Shown here in pieces: positions 51,059 through 61,089 of a DNA stretch of 64,000 nucleotides (position 1 is the first letter of the stretch; each line of letters opens with the position of its first letter). Position numbers and translations under genes: made by a program. The notes under the pieces were generated by a model. It saw nothing but the letters and a program-made list of their open reading frames with translations. It had not been told where the DNA came from and ran no database searches. Origin of the DNA: Acetobacter aceti NBRC 14818 (GTDB taxonomy: Bacteria; Pseudomonadota; Alphaproteobacteria; Acetobacterales; Acetobacteraceae); assembly GCF_000193495.2 (NCBI RefSeq), contig NZ_AP023410.1, positions 434,001 to 498,000 on the forward strand, written 5' to 3'.

Positions 51059-52425
51059 GCCTGACTGCTGTCGCTATCGCCAACACGGTACGTTTCGGAC
51101 TGCGAACAGCCCGGGATGTGGTGGAGACAACGCTGGAGGCGATTGGCACCCGTAACCAGACCTATCATTGTGTCACCCGGCTACTGACAGAGCGGGCGCT
51201 GCATATGGCTGACACGCTGGACGCCCGAATTGCCAACGGTGATCCGGTAGGCGTGCTTGCCGGTGTTCCCTTTGGCGTCAAGGATCTCTTCGACATGGAG
51301 GGACTTGTCACGACAGCGGGTTCGGTCGTGCTGAACGGCAATCCCCCGGCGACACAGGATGCTGCCGTCGTGCAGCGGCTTGTCGCGGCAGGCGCGATCC
51401 CTGTCGCCACGCTGAATATGGATGAATTCGCCTACGGTTTCTCTACTGAGAATGCCCACTATGGCACCACACGCAACCCAAGAAACACGGACTGTCTGGC
51501 TGGCGGCTCATCCGGTGGTTCAGCAGCTTCCGTTGCGGCGGGTCTGCTACCGTTCGCATTGGGGTCAGACACAAACGGCTCGATCCGTGTGCCTGCTTCT
51601 CTCTGCGGCGTCTGGGGCCTGCGTCCCACACAGGGGCTTCTTCCGTTAGACGGGGTTTACCCCTTTGTCGCCAGCCTCGACACGGTCGGTCCTTTTGCCG
51701 GAACCGTGACGGACCTTCAGCGTGTTTTTGAGGCCATGAACGGCCATGCGCTGGAGGAAATCGAAGACGTGCGCAGTCTGCGGATTGCCCGGTTGGGAGG
51801 CTGGTTCCTGCAGGATGTCGATCCAGCCATTCTTGACGGGATTGACCGTATACTGGCGTTTTTTGGAAGCCATAAAGAGGTTGATCTGGCCGAAGTTGCC
51901 CGTGCGAGGGCATCCGCTTTTCTGATTTCCGCCGCAGAAGGGGGCAATCTGCATTTGCCTCGTTTGCGAAAGACTCCCATGGACTATGATCCCGCAACCA
52001 GAGATCGGTTGATTGCGGGTGCCATGCTGCCATCGGCGGCAGTCGTTCAGGCGCATCGCTTCCGGAACTGGTTTCGCACGGGCCTGCATGAACTCTTCGA
52101 GCAGGTCGATGTGTTGCTCGCGCCAGCAACACCCGGTCCGGCTCCTCGTATTGATCAAGCGACCCTCTCGGTTGGTGGAAAGACTGTTTCTGCTCGCGCC
52201 AATCTTGGACTGTTCACACAGCCATTGAGTCTGGGAGGGATGCCCGTTCTTTCCGCCCCTCTGCCACCAGCGGCATCAGCTTCGACAAGTGGAATGCCTC
52301 TGGGAATACAGATCATTGCCGCTCCCGGAAAAGAGAATGTTCTTTTCGCGATCGGCAAGGCGCTTTCTCACGCGGGCCTTGCGGGATATCCCGTTCTGGG
52401 CGGGCCAGTACCAGACAAGGGCTGA
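51055..52425 (+). CDS. AtzE-family amidohydrolase (amidase signature enzyme)
   Basis: 456 residues. The Ser-cisSer-Lys triad is visible: PFGVKDLFDMEGLVT (Lys), LAGGSSGGSAASVAAGLLP (cis-Ser) and GSDTNGSIRVPASLCG (Ser). It is closest in type to AtzE, the 1-carboxybiuret hydrolase, and to HpxY-like enzymes, which work with the AtzG-like subunit encoded just upstream. GatA of the tRNA amidotransferase is unlikely, since GatB is absent and GatC is replaced by DUF4089. The natural amide substrate is unknown; no cyanuric acid or purine genes are nearby. Confidence 0.88.
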   Translation: MSLTAVAIANTVRFGLRTARDVVETTLEAIGTRNQTYHCVTRLLTERALHMADTLDARIANGDPVGVLAGVPFGVKDLFDMEGLVTTAGSVVLNGNPPATQDAAVVQRLVAAGAIPVATLNMDEFAYGFSTENAHYGTTRNPRNTDCLAGGSSGGSAASVAAGLLPFALGSDTNGSIRVPASLCGVWGLRPTQGLLPLDGVYPFVASLDTVGPFAGTVTDLQRVFEAMNGHALEEIEDVRSLRIARLGGWFLQDVDPAILDGIDRILAFFGSHKEVDLAEVARARASAFLISAAEGGNLHLPRLRKTPMDYDPATRDRLIAGAMLPSAAVVQAHRFRNWFRTGLHELFEQVDVLLAPATPGPAPRIDQATLSVGGKTVSARANLGLFTQPLSLGGMPVLSAPLPPAASASTSGMPLGIQIIAAPGKENVLFAIGKALSHAGLAGYPVLGGPVPDKG

Positions 52426-52441
52426 GGAAAACGGGACGTTT

Positions 52442-52834
52442 CTATCGTCTGATGACGCCGAAATACTCTTCCAGAAGGTCGATGTTCCGAAGATTGGCCT
52501 TGAACGCAATATCGACCAGATCGCCCAGAACCGGCACAAGGTCAAAAGCTGCTTCCAGAGCAATATTGACCAGCATTTTAGCCAGCAGGCTGGTGGGAGC
52601 CTTCAGACGCCAGCCTTCCCAGACGAAAAGCAGGGAAAGAACCGTCATGATCACTGTGCCGCCAACCGGCAGCAGACCGATCAGGGCGTCTGCGCCCATG
52701 CGGAATTTTGTTCCCGGTATGCGAAGGGCCGCATCCAGAAACCACGCCAGCCGCCGCAGTCTCTGCAGACGCTGAAGCACGTCTCCAGAAAGTGGGGGCA
52801 GGATTTCTCCATTCAAAGCAGTCGCTGCATTCAT
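52442..52834 (-). CDS. DUF4112 family membrane protein
   Basis: 130 residues from ATG 52834. LRRLAWFLDAALRIPGTKFR, MGADALIGLLPVGGTVIMTV and DLVPVLGDLVDIAFKANLRN are the conserved blocks of DUF4112, small membrane proteins with two hydrophobic stretches. Function unknown. Its open frame continues upstream to 52954, overlapping the divergent marC region, which I do not include. Confidence 0.85.
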   Translation of the reverse strand: MNAATALNGEILPPLSGDVLQRLQRLRRLAWFLDAALRIPGTKFRMGADALIGLLPVGGTVIMTVLSLLFVWEGWRLKAPTSLLAKMLVNIALEAAFDLVPVLGDLVDIAFKANLRNIDLLEEYFGVIRR

Positions 52835-52947
52835 ACCAGAGATATGAGAATCGCCGATCTTCCGCGCAAGGATTGTAATGCAAAAATTTACTTTGCTTGC
52901 TAAGGGAGGCCGCTTCGCTCCGGCTTGTCGCACCTGCCAGCCGCCGG

Positions 52948-53679
52948 ATGACACTGCTTTTTTCTGGAACCCATCCGGTTATGTACATCCCGTCCGCCGT
53001 CGCCGTTGCACGCGACAGTTTTCTTCTGGCGTTTCCTGCTCTTTTTTCGATCATCAATCCACTTGGGGCGGCGATCATCTTTATTCAGGCGGCAGGCAAC
53101 TGCCCAGCGAGCGAACGTGCCCGGCTGGCGAAAATGGTCGCCTTTTACACCACGCTTCTGCTGATAGGCTCTGTCTGGATCGGCAGTCTGTTGCTCAGTT
53201 TCTTTGGCATCACCCTGAATGCTCTGCGCGTGGCAGGCGGTCTTTTTGTCGCGCGCGGCGGCTGGATCATGCTGCAAAGCCCCGCCGATGACGACCACCA
53301 GCGGCAGAGCCAGATCGTCAGTGAAGACGGCACTCCCATTTCAGCACCCAACTCGCAGGATATTGCGTTCTTTCCACTGACCATGCCTTTCACCGTTGGT
53401 CCTGGCACAATGTCTGTCGCCATCGCCCTGAGTTCCGGCGATAGCGGCAAGCATTCACTGGCCTATGAAGGCGGACTGTCAGCCGCGGCAGTCGCCGTGG
53501 CGCTGACCGTGTGGCTTGCCTATGCATATGCTGACCGACTGACCACCATTCTGGGCGTCACCGGAACGCGGATCATGGGACGACTGGCGGCCCTGATCCT
53601 GCTGGCGATTGGCGTGCAGATTGTGGCGGCCGGGCTCATGGGCTTTGGGCATGACTTCCTGAATTCCGTGAAGGACTGA
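52948..53679 (+). CDS. MarC family (UPF0056) integral membrane protein
   Basis: 243 residues from ATG 52948; ATG 52981 is an alternative. Six membrane helices. FPALFSIINPLGAAIIFIQA in helix 1, RVAGGLFVARGGWIML, DIAFFPLTMPFTVGPGTMSV (the paired Asn/Pro re-entrant-like motifs of MarC) and GRLAALILLAIGVQIVAAGL are diagnostic. Family members resemble LysE-type exporters, but the E. coli protein does not confer multidrug resistance. Its role is unknown. Confidence 0.88.
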   Translation: MTLLFSGTHPVMYIPSAVAVARDSFLLAFPALFSIINPLGAAIIFIQAAGNCPASERARLAKMVAFYTTLLLIGSVWIGSLLLSFFGITLNALRVAGGLFVARGGWIMLQSPADDDHQRQSQIVSEDGTPISAPNSQDIAFFPLTMPFTVGPGTMSVAIALSSGDSGKHSLAYEGGLSAAAVAVALTVWLAYAYADRLTTILGVTGTRIMGRLAALILLAIGVQIVAAGLMGFGHDFLNSVKD

Positions 53680-53703
53680 CAGGATCGGTGTTTCGTTTAC
53701 GCG

Positions 53704-54288
53704 TCACTTTCCGAGAATGCGGGTCACTTCCTGTCTGAGGGCGGGGAGAACCTCATCGCCAAACCATGGATTGCGTTTTTCCCATGCTCCGGTGCGCCAT
53801 GATGGATGGGGCAACGGGAAATATTGGGGCAGATAGTCCCTGAAATGCGCGACACGTTCAGAGACGCGGCCCGGCCCAAGAACATAATTCTGGGCATAGG
53901 AACCCACGAGAAGTGTCAGTTGCACGTCCGGCAGGTTGGCAAGAACCTGATCCCGCCAAAGGGGAGCGCATTCTTTTCGCGGGGGGCAATCACCACCTTT
54001 TGGCAGGCGTCCGGGGTAACAGAATCCCATTGGCACCAGCGCGACCTTCTCGGCGTCGTAAAAAGTGGCGCGATCCATTCCAAGCCAGCTTCGCAGGCGG
54101 TCACCAGAGGCATCGTTAAAGGAAATGCCTGTCTCATGGACTTTCGTGCCGGGCGCCTGACTGGCGATCAGGAGGCGTGCGCGCGGTGAGACATGCAGGA
54201 CAGGTCGCGGACCCAGCGGAAGACTCCCGGCGCAGACAGTACAGGCCTTGATGCGAGCAACCAGATCCGAAAGAGCCTCATCATTCAT
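53704..54288 (-). CDS. Uracil-DNA glycosylase superfamily protein
   Basis: 194 residues. IASQAPGTKVHETGISFNDA and SGDRLRSWLG, VPMGFCYPGR, LTLLVGSYAQNY and PLPHPSWRT follow the motif order of UDG-fold proteins. Several cysteines (KACTVCAG at the N-terminus, GDCPPRKECAPL in the middle) may bind a 4Fe-4S cluster as in families 4 and 5. The sequence belongs to an uncharacterised branch, so the DNA-repair activity is likely but not certain. It overlaps the sirtuin gene by 4 bases. Confidence 0.8.
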   Translation of the reverse strand: MNDEALSDLVARIKACTVCAGSLPLGPRPVLHVSPRARLLIASQAPGTKVHETGISFNDASGDRLRSWLGMDRATFYDAEKVALVPMGFCYPGRLPKGGDCPPRKECAPLWRDQVLANLPDVQLTLLVGSYAQNYVLGPGRVSERVAHFRDYLPQYFPLPHPSWRTGAWEKRNPWFGDEVLPALRQEVTRILGK

Positions 54289-54995
54289 GATGTTTCTGCG
54301 GCCAGTCGACTTTTCACGAAGCGGGGAACGACCGAGGTCGCAGGGCCATAGGCAGCTTCATCGAACAGTCCGGCCTTCCCGGAGGGCGCGAGATTGAGTT
54401 CGACGGTGTGAGCATGATTGGTCGCCAGTTCAGTGAAGCCTGCCGCTGGATAGACTGTCGCTGACGTGCCGATGGCGACAAAACAGTCGCAGCGTGCGAT
54501 GGCATCCATGATCCCCTCCATGTGAAGAGGCATCTCTCCAAACCAGACAACATCCGGACGGAGTGCCTGTGCGCCGCATTCGGGGCATGCTGTCGCACGG
54601 GTGCAGTCCTGATGCCATGTAGGCGTCGCGCCACAGGATAGACATCTGAGCTGCAACAGTTCCCCGTGCATATGCACGACATTATGGGAACCGGCGCGTT
54701 CATGAAGATCGTCGATGTTCTGCGTTATGAGCAGGAAAGCGTCATCCTCATTGGCTCCGTAGGCCTGCTCCAGTTCGGCCAGAGCGCGATGAGCTGCATT
54801 GGGAGCAACGTGTTGTAGTTCCTGCCGCCTATGGTTGTAAAAAGCATCCACCTGGTCAGGGTTTCGGGCAAATCCTTCAGGTGTGCAGACATCTTCCAGT
54901 CGCACCCTGGACCAGACACCGGCTTCGTCACGAAACGTCGCCAGTCCTGATTCCCGGCTGATACCGGCTCCTGTGAGAATGACGATGCGTTCCAT
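54285..54995 (-). CDS. cobB: NAD-dependent protein deacylase (sirtuin, CobB)
   Basis: 236 residues. ILTGAGISRESGLATFRDEA and LITQNIDDLHERAGS bind NAD; VVHMHGELLQLRC has the catalytic His; four zinc cysteines lie in LRCLSCGATP and ATACPECGAQ. The DVVWFGEMP and FVAIGTSATVYPAAGF motifs complete the fold. It lacks the long N-terminal extension of E. coli CobB. Probably removes acetyl or succinyl groups from metabolic enzymes such as acetyl-CoA synthetase, which would matter in an acetate-making organism (inference). Confidence 0.93.
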   Translation of the reverse strand: MERIVILTGAGISRESGLATFRDEAGVWSRVRLEDVCTPEGFARNPDQVDAFYNHRRQELQHVAPNAAHRALAELEQAYGANEDDAFLLITQNIDDLHERAGSHNVVHMHGELLQLRCLSCGATPTWHQDCTRATACPECGAQALRPDVVWFGEMPLHMEGIMDAIARCDCFVAIGTSATVYPAAGFTELATNHAHTVELNLAPSGKAGLFDEAAYGPATSVVPRFVKSRLAAETS

Positions 54996-55070
54996 GCATT
55001 ACTCCATTCTGCGACAGAACCGGTACACGTGTCCGTTTTCAATCAATGAACGGACAGGAACGATTCTTCA

Positions 55071-56600
55071 TTAGTTTGAAAGTTGTTGAGCCTCGGTTTC
55101 CGAATTTCTTTTGTAGACCGTGATGGCGCTGTGCTCTTTGTCGATGCGCCGATCTGCTGGTCGCATATACTGATATATCAGATGGTATTGAGTTGCCAGA
55201 ACACCATCAAGATAGTGCCGGACATCCATATTTTCATCTTCCGCTAAGGTGTCATTGCTGACGACATAGAGTGGCCTTTTCGACATGATCCGGTGGAGTT
55301 CGGCCAGAGGATCTATGCCCGTCCCGTATTTTTCGGAATTCATATAAAAATGGGAAGGAAAAGGATGAGTGGTCAACGCGCACCAAGACACGGAATCATA
55401 GAGCGTGGGTGGACCACGATAAATGAAGATGCACCCCGGAGGATCACTCAGATAATGGGTGAGGGTTTTCAGAGTATCGGCATTGCCTCTTTTCCGGATA
55501 TGCGAACTGACCAGTTTCTCACCAAAAATGAAACCCGTCAGAAGACAGAGGCTCAGAGTGATGCGTCCGGCCTGCCACCTCCAGAGTGGGGCAGCGATGA
55601 CAGCGAGAGGCGCGTAAGTCGGTAGGGCGTAATGATCGAACCAGTCTCCAAAAATCAGAACGCCGAACAGGGAAACCGCAGCCCAAAGAAAGATAAATCT
55701 GACCTGGATGGAGCGTCTTGTTTCGGATGGGAAAGTTGCAAAAGCAAACATTCCGCTGATGATCAGTGGCAGTTGTTTCGCTACCAGGGGGAGCAGAAAG
55801 AGTACGAGCAGATTGCCGGGGCGCGGCTGCCTCAGAAAGATCGACTGTATATTGGCAAAAAACCACTCATGCCCGTGTCCGATCAGAGCGTAGAACCCAG
55901 CTGCCAGAAAGGTAGGGGCAAGAGCTGTCGTGACCCATAAAAGGGCGTCTGTCGCAATGACGCCGACTGGTTTCCTCGCCTTGAAATCACACCAGAGCAG
56001 AAAACAGCCGAGAAAAATTCCTTCAAAAACGGCCGTATATTTTATCTGGATCGCCAATCCGAATAGCGCCATTCCCACCATGCCCACGGAACGAAGCCGA
56101 TCAGGGCGTTCTTCCGGCCATAGAGCGCCGAAAAGGGTATGCGCCATCGCGGCAGTGACAAGCAGATTATAGAATACCGGTGACTGGCCGCCTTCGCCGC
56201 CGGACAGATTGAGGCAGGCGATATAGAGCAGGCCGCTCATCAGGGCTCCACCGGGGGGAGCGAAGGAACGCGCCATCCTGACAAGGAGCAAAGACGTGCC
56301 CCAGACGCTGAACAGCGCAAAGATCTGATAGGCCCAGATACGATAGGTGCCGAACAGATGGAAGAAAGCGTAGAGAAGGAAAAGCCCGAGAGGCTTGCGG
56401 TCCCAGAGCTGCACATAAGGCAGATCGCCATGGAGCATTCGGCCACCCACGAAGAGGTAAAACTCCTCATCGACATGGATGAACGGATTACCGAAAGTCT
56501 GGAAACGACACAGGACTGCAAAGAGAAGGAGGGCGAGAAGCGTGAAGAGCGGGGAAGTGAGCGCTCGGGTATAGAATGTCACGGCAAGGAGATCCGTCAT
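55071..56600 (-). CDS. GT-C fold membrane glycosyltransferase (PMT/ArnT-like), divergent
   Basis: About 509 residues from ATG 56600 (frame open to ATG 56624). At least ten membrane helices. The first loop carries NPFIHVDEEFYLFVGGRM, with the Asp-Glu motif of GT-C enzymes, then DLPYVQLWDRKPLGLFLLYA, like the second loop motif. A soluble C-terminal part (about 370-509) has RGPPTLYDSVSWCALTTHP. It should use a polyprenyl-phosphate sugar. No glycan genes adjoin it; a large hairpin separates it from the cys operon. Acceptor unknown. Confidence 0.7.
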   Translation of the reverse strand: MTDLLAVTFYTRALTSPLFTLLALLLFAVLCRFQTFGNPFIHVDEEFYLFVGGRMLHGDLPYVQLWDRKPLGLFLLYAFFHLFGTYRIWAYQIFALFSVWGTSLLLVRMARSFAPPGGALMSGLLYIACLNLSGGEGGQSPVFYNLLVTAAMAHTLFGALWPEERPDRLRSVGMVGMALFGLAIQIKYTAVFEGIFLGCFLLWCDFKARKPVGVIATDALLWVTTALAPTFLAAGFYALIGHGHEWFFANIQSIFLRQPRPGNLLVLFLLPLVAKQLPLIISGMFAFATFPSETRRSIQVRFIFLWAAVSLFGVLIFGDWFDHYALPTYAPLAVIAAPLWRWQAGRITLSLCLLTGFIFGEKLVSSHIRKRGNADTLKTLTHYLSDPPGCIFIYRGPPTLYDSVSWCALTTHPFPSHFYMNSEKYGTGIDPLAELHRIMSKRPLYVVSNDTLAEDENMDVRHYLDGVLATQYHLIYQYMRPADRRIDKEHSAITVYKRNSETEAQQLSN

Positions 56601-56676
56601 TTCGACGGGAGATACCCGCCACAATCAGGGCGGTTCTGCCATTTCAGCAATCTTATGACAAATTTAAAGAAGTGAC

Positions 56677-56720
56677 GGGATGTAATCTTTTTTTACCGGT
56701 TGAAAAAAGGATTACATCCC
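56677..56720. terminator. Long hairpin terminator behind cysNC
   Basis: GGGATGTAATC-T7 on one side and A6-G-GATTACATCCC on the other form a nearly perfect stem of 17-18 pairs around ACCGGTTG. On the minus strand it follows the cysNC stop by 14 bases. The A/T-rich upper stem is unusual. It also lies 77 bases upstream of the divergent-side GT-C start, so it insulates that gene. Confidence 0.75.
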
Positions 56721-56733
56721 CGGCGTCCTCTTC

Positions 56734-58611
56734 TCAGATGACGCTCAGAATATGCGTGACAAGCGCATCAGCGTTTTCTTCCGCTGTAGCCCCGTCCGCC
56801 TTGATGTGCAGGTCGGCTTTTGTCGGCGCTTCATATGGCGCGCTGATGCCGGTGAAGTTCTCGATTTTGCCATCCCGTGCGGCCTTGTAGAGCTCCTTGG
56901 AATCACGCTGCTCACAGGTTGCAAGGCTGGTATCGACGAAGACCTCGTCAAACTCCTCACCGATGATCTTACGCGCCAGAGCGCGGTCAGCCACCAGCGG
57001 CGAGATCAGCGCCACGATCACAACCTGACCGGCCTGCGTGAGGATCTTGGCGACCTCGGCAGCACGGCGGACATTTTCGTGACGATCAGCCTCCGTGAAG
57101 CCCAGATCGCTGCACAGTCCCATGCGGAGTGTGTCGCCATCCAGCACGAACGCGTCGATACCGCGTGCAAACAGCTTTTTCTCGGCCAGACGGGCGATCG
57201 TGCTCTTGCCTGCACCCGAAAGGCCTGTCAGCCAGACGACACGCGCCTTGTGACCCTTGCTGCGTGCACGCTGCGCGCCGTCAACTTCGCCAGCCGACGG
57301 ATGGATCGCGTAACCGTCCTTCAGATCAGCCGGGCCAAGCAGCGGCGCACCACCGACGATGCGCTGGTTACGATCAACCAGAACGCCGCGTCCATCCGAC
57401 GTGCCGGGGGAGAACGGGTCGAACTGGATGGCTTCACCCGCCACAAGCGTGACATGCGCGAAACCCTCGGGACCGACTTCCTGCGCCTGTTGCTCGGTCA
57501 GATCGTCAAGACGCAGGACTGAGTCGATCGACGCCACCGTCACCTGATGCTCGGCAGTGGAAAGGCGCAGACGGAAGCTCTCGCCAACCCGCAGAGGCTC
57601 CTGACGCAGCCAGAACAGGTGGGCGCGGATACGGGCCGTTTTCTCGGGAGCCTGATGCGGCAGGAAGAGCATGTCACCACGGGCGGGGATCACGTCCGGC
57701 TCAAGAACCAGCGCGATGGACTCACCGGCCTCGGCTTCCTTGCGCTCCAGAGCGTGCCAGCGAGCAACCTTCGCCACACGGGCCTTGCTGCCCTGCGTGC
57801 CGATCTCCACCGTATCACCCTCACGGATGACGCCGCGCTCGATGCGACCAGCGACATAGCGCACGTCGTCATAGCGATAGACATCCTGCACAGGCATGCG
57901 GAACGGCAGGGCGGCGCGGGTGTTGCCACTCGGGACGGCAGCCAGAGCCTCGGTCAGGATCGGGCCGGTGTACCAAGGCGAGCGCTCGGAACGGCTGGCG
58001 ATGTTGTCGCCGTCACGAGCGGAAGCAGGAACGAACAGGGATGGCGTCAGGTCAAGCTGGGCCAGCAGGTCTGTCACGGACTTTTCGACGGCGCGGATCT
58101 TCTGCTCGTCGAAGCCCAGCAGGTCAGCCTTGTTCAGCAGAACGATGATGTGGCGGATACCGATCAGGCGCAGCAGCATCGCATGACGACGGGTCTGCTC
58201 CTGAGCGCCTTCGTTGGCGTCCACCACCAGAACGGCGGCTTCGGCATCGGCGGCGCCGGTAATCATGTTACGTAGGAACTGACGGTGGCCCGGCGCATCG
58301 ACGATCACGAACTGACGGTTACCAAGACGGAACGGGATACGGGTAGAATCAACCGTCACGCCCTGATCGCGCTCGATCTGGAGGCTGTCGAGCAGGAAGC
58401 TCCATTCGACGGCCAGACCGCGCTTCTTGGAGGACTCGATGATCTGCTGGACCTTGCCGTCCTGCAGATTGTCAGTGTCGTACAGCAGGCGGCCGATCAG
58501 GGTGGATTTGCCGTGATCAACATGGCCGACAATGACGATAGGCGTTGCCGTATCGAGCAGAGCCTCGCGGTCAGCGGGGTCGAGGCGTGCGGCGGATAAT
58601 GTGTCGCTCAT
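56734..58611 (-). CDS. cysNC: Bifunctional sulfate adenylyltransferase subunit 1 / APS kinase (CysNC)
   Basis: 625 residues. The N-terminal GTPase CysN: G1 [21 protein letters not shown]3 [13 protein letters not shown]4 [11 protein letters not shown]. Residues from about 440 are Cys[21 protein letters not shown] (P-loop), [34 protein letters not shown] and [15 protein letters not shown]. CysN with CysD makes APS from sulfate and ATP, and CysC phosphorylates APS to PAPS. It lies 18 bases after cysD and ends at a strong hairpin, the operon's end. Confidence 0.97.
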   Translation of the reverse strand: MSDTLSAARLDPADREALLDTATPIVIVGHVDHGKSTLIGRLLYDTDNLQDGKVQQIIESSKKRGLAVEWSFLLDSLQIERDQGVTVDSTRIPFRLGNRQFVIVDAPGHRQFLRNMITGAADAEAAVLVVDANEGAQEQTRRHAMLLRLIGIRHIIVLLNKADLLGFDEQKIRAVEKSVTDLLAQLDLTPSLFVPASARDGDNIASRSERSPWYTGPILTEALAAVPSGNTRAALPFRMPVQDVYRYDDVRYVAGRIERGVIREGDTVEIGTQGSKARVAKVARWHALERKEAEAGESIALVLEPDVIPARGDMLFLPHQAPEKTARIRAHLFWLRQEPLRVGESFRLRLSTAEHQVTVASIDSVLRLDDLTEQQAQEVGPEGFAHVTLVAGEAIQFDPFSPGTSDGRGVLVDRNQRIVGGAPLLGPADLKDGYAIHPSAGEVDGAQRARSKGHKARVVWLTGLSGAGKSTIARLAEKKLFARGIDAFVLDGDTLRMGLCSDLGFTEADRHENVRRAAEVAKILTQAGQVVIVALISPLVADRALARKIIGEEFDEVFVDTSLATCEQRDSKELYKAARDGKIENFTGISAPYEAPTKADLHIKADGATAEENADALVTHILSVI

Positions 58612-58629
58612 GGTGTCTGTTCCCAGCTC

Positions 58630-59424
58630 TCAGAGATAACCGGCGACACGCAGCCGCTCGAATGCGTCTTCGGATTCATGGTCCATGGCGCGGCCAGCAC
58701 GTTCGGACGTCTTGGTGGTCTCAAGTTCCGCGATGACCTCGGCCACGGTGGAGGCGTTGCTCTCAACCGGAAAGGTGATGTCGGAATCGCCCAGCGAGCG
58801 GTAACGTTTGCCGTTCTTGGCGAAATACAGGTCCACCAGCGGAATGTTCTCACGCTCGATGTAGCGCCAGATGTCGATCTCACGCCATGAGAGCAGCGGA
58901 TGCACGCGGATATGCATGCCTTCCTCGTGCGGCGTGGCATACTGGTCCCAGAACTCGGGCGGCTGGTTGCGGATGTCCCACTTGTGGGATGCGCCACGCG
59001 GGCTGAACACGCGCTCCTTGGCGCGGGTGCCCTGTTCGTCCCGGCGGATGCCGGCGATGACGCCCTGAAGCTTGTTTTTCTCGATCATGCTGGCGAGACC
59101 AGCGGTCTTGCGGGCGGCAGACCGGGCGGCAGGCGGCAGGGTTGGATCCATTTCCTCGACCGGCGGGCAGTAGCCCAGGAGCAGATCGAGATTCCACTTT
59201 TTGGTGTATTCGTCGCGGAACGCATACATCTCGGGGAATTTCTTCTCCGTATCGACATGCATAACGGGGAACGGCACGCGACCCATGAACGCCTTGCGGG
59301 CGAGCCAGACCATGACGTTGGAATCCTTGCCGAGCGACCACAGCATGGCCAGCGGCTTCAGCTTCCGATACGCCTCGCGGAGGATGAAGACGCTCTGCGC
59401 TTCAAGTTGATCGAGATGATCCAT
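58630..59424 (-). CDS. cysD: Sulfate adenylyltransferase subunit 2
   Basis: 264 residues from ATG 59424; the frame opens further upstream but that part would overlap cysH. MLWSLGKDSNVMVWLARKAF holds the PP-loop for ATP. FPVMHVDTEKKFPEMYAFRD, GIRRDEQGTRAKERVFSPRG and PLLSWREIDIWRYIERENIP are core CysD motifs. With CysN it activates sulfate. Confidence 0.97.
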   Translation of the reverse strand: MDHLDQLEAQSVFILREAYRKLKPLAMLWSLGKDSNVMVWLARKAFMGRVPFPVMHVDTEKKFPEMYAFRDEYTKKWNLDLLLGYCPPVEEMDPTLPPAARSAARKTAGLASMIEKNKLQGVIAGIRRDEQGTRAKERVFSPRGASHKWDIRNQPPEFWDQYATPHEEGMHIRVHPLLSWREIDIWRYIERENIPLVDLYFAKNGKRYRSLGDSDITFPVESNASTVAEVIAELETTKTSERAGRAMDHESEDAFERLRVAGYL

Positions 59425-59464
59425 GATTAAGTGGAACCTTCTTATGCTGTCAGGCCGAATACTG

Positions 59465-60151
59465 TCAGGTGGGGCGGTGGATGCCACATTCGACTTTTGC
59501 CATACCAGCCCAGCGGCCGGCACGGGGATCTTCATTTTCGCCCACCGGCCGTGTGCAGGGCGCACAGCCGATCGAGGGGTAACCTTTGGAGGCCAGCGGA
59601 TGACGAGGCAAGCCGCGTCGGGTCATTTCCGCGTCAATTTCCTCTCTGGTCCAGTCGGCCAGAGGATTGATCTTGATGCGTCCCTCGCCATCCGTCTCAA
59701 TTACTTCCATGCGGTTGCGTGTCGCGGCCTGTGAACGCTTCCGTCCGGTAATGAGCGCAGGGTAGGGCAGGGATGCCGCATCAAGCGGCTCGACCTTGCG
59801 CATCTTGCAGCAGGCATCTGGATCGAACGCCCAGAGCTGTCCTTCCGGATCACGATCCTGAAGGGTGCGCTCCGAGGGACGAACGTCAATCACATCGAGC
59901 AGGCCAAGGGTGCGGGCCAGTTCGTGGCGATATTCGATGGTCTCCGGGAAGTGCATGCCGGTCTCGAGAAACAGGACCGGTATGGCGGGATCGACCTCAG
60001 CCGCCAGCGCCAGAAGGAGAGCAGACTCAGCCCCGAACGACGACAGCACGGCGACCTGTCCCGGAAGCACCTCGCAGGCGGCTTTCAGGACGGCTTGTGC
60101 ATCGCTTCCGGCTGCCCGAAGCGTATCGATCTGTTGCTGGGTGACACTCAC
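59465..60151 (-). CDS. cysH: Assimilatory (P)APS reductase with 4Fe-4S cysteine motifs
   Basis: 228 residues. VAVLSSFGAESALLLALAAE is the modified PP-loop. DPDACCKMRKVEPL and SIGCAPCTRPVGENED give the paired cysteines (CC and CxxC) that ligate a 4Fe-4S cluster, and MAKVECGIH at the C-terminus carries the catalytic ECGxH cysteine. These cluster cysteines mark the APS-reducing (EC 1.8.4.10) branch, while PAPS-only enzymes lack them. The same operon carries an APS kinase domain, so PAPS is also made. First gene of cysH-cysD-cysNC. The 228-base region upstream is AT-rich and should hold the promoter. Confidence 0.93.
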   Translation of the reverse strand: MSVTQQQIDTLRAAGSDAQAVLKAACEVLPGQVAVLSSFGAESALLLALAAEVDPAIPVLFLETGMHFPETIEYRHELARTLGLLDVIDVRPSERTLQDRDPEGQLWAFDPDACCKMRKVEPLDAASLPYPALITGRKRSQAATRNRMEVIETDGEGRIKINPLADWTREEIDAEMTRRGLPRHPLASKGYPSIGCAPCTRPVGENEDPRAGRWAGMAKVECGIHRPT

Positions 60152-60985
<834 letters not shown>

Positions 60986-61089
60986 CCTCTCTGTCCGCCC
61001 ATATTTGCGGTGTTACAGACAGGTCGGGATTTTGCCTTACGCACTCTTCATTCAGCGCGGATGGAGAGTGTGTCTTCTCTTTCATGGTT

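Noticed and set aside
51055..52425. GatA subunit of Glu-tRNA(Gln) amidotransferase
   Set aside because: The partner is DUF4089/AtzG, gatB is absent nearby, and the sequence fits the AtzE branch better.
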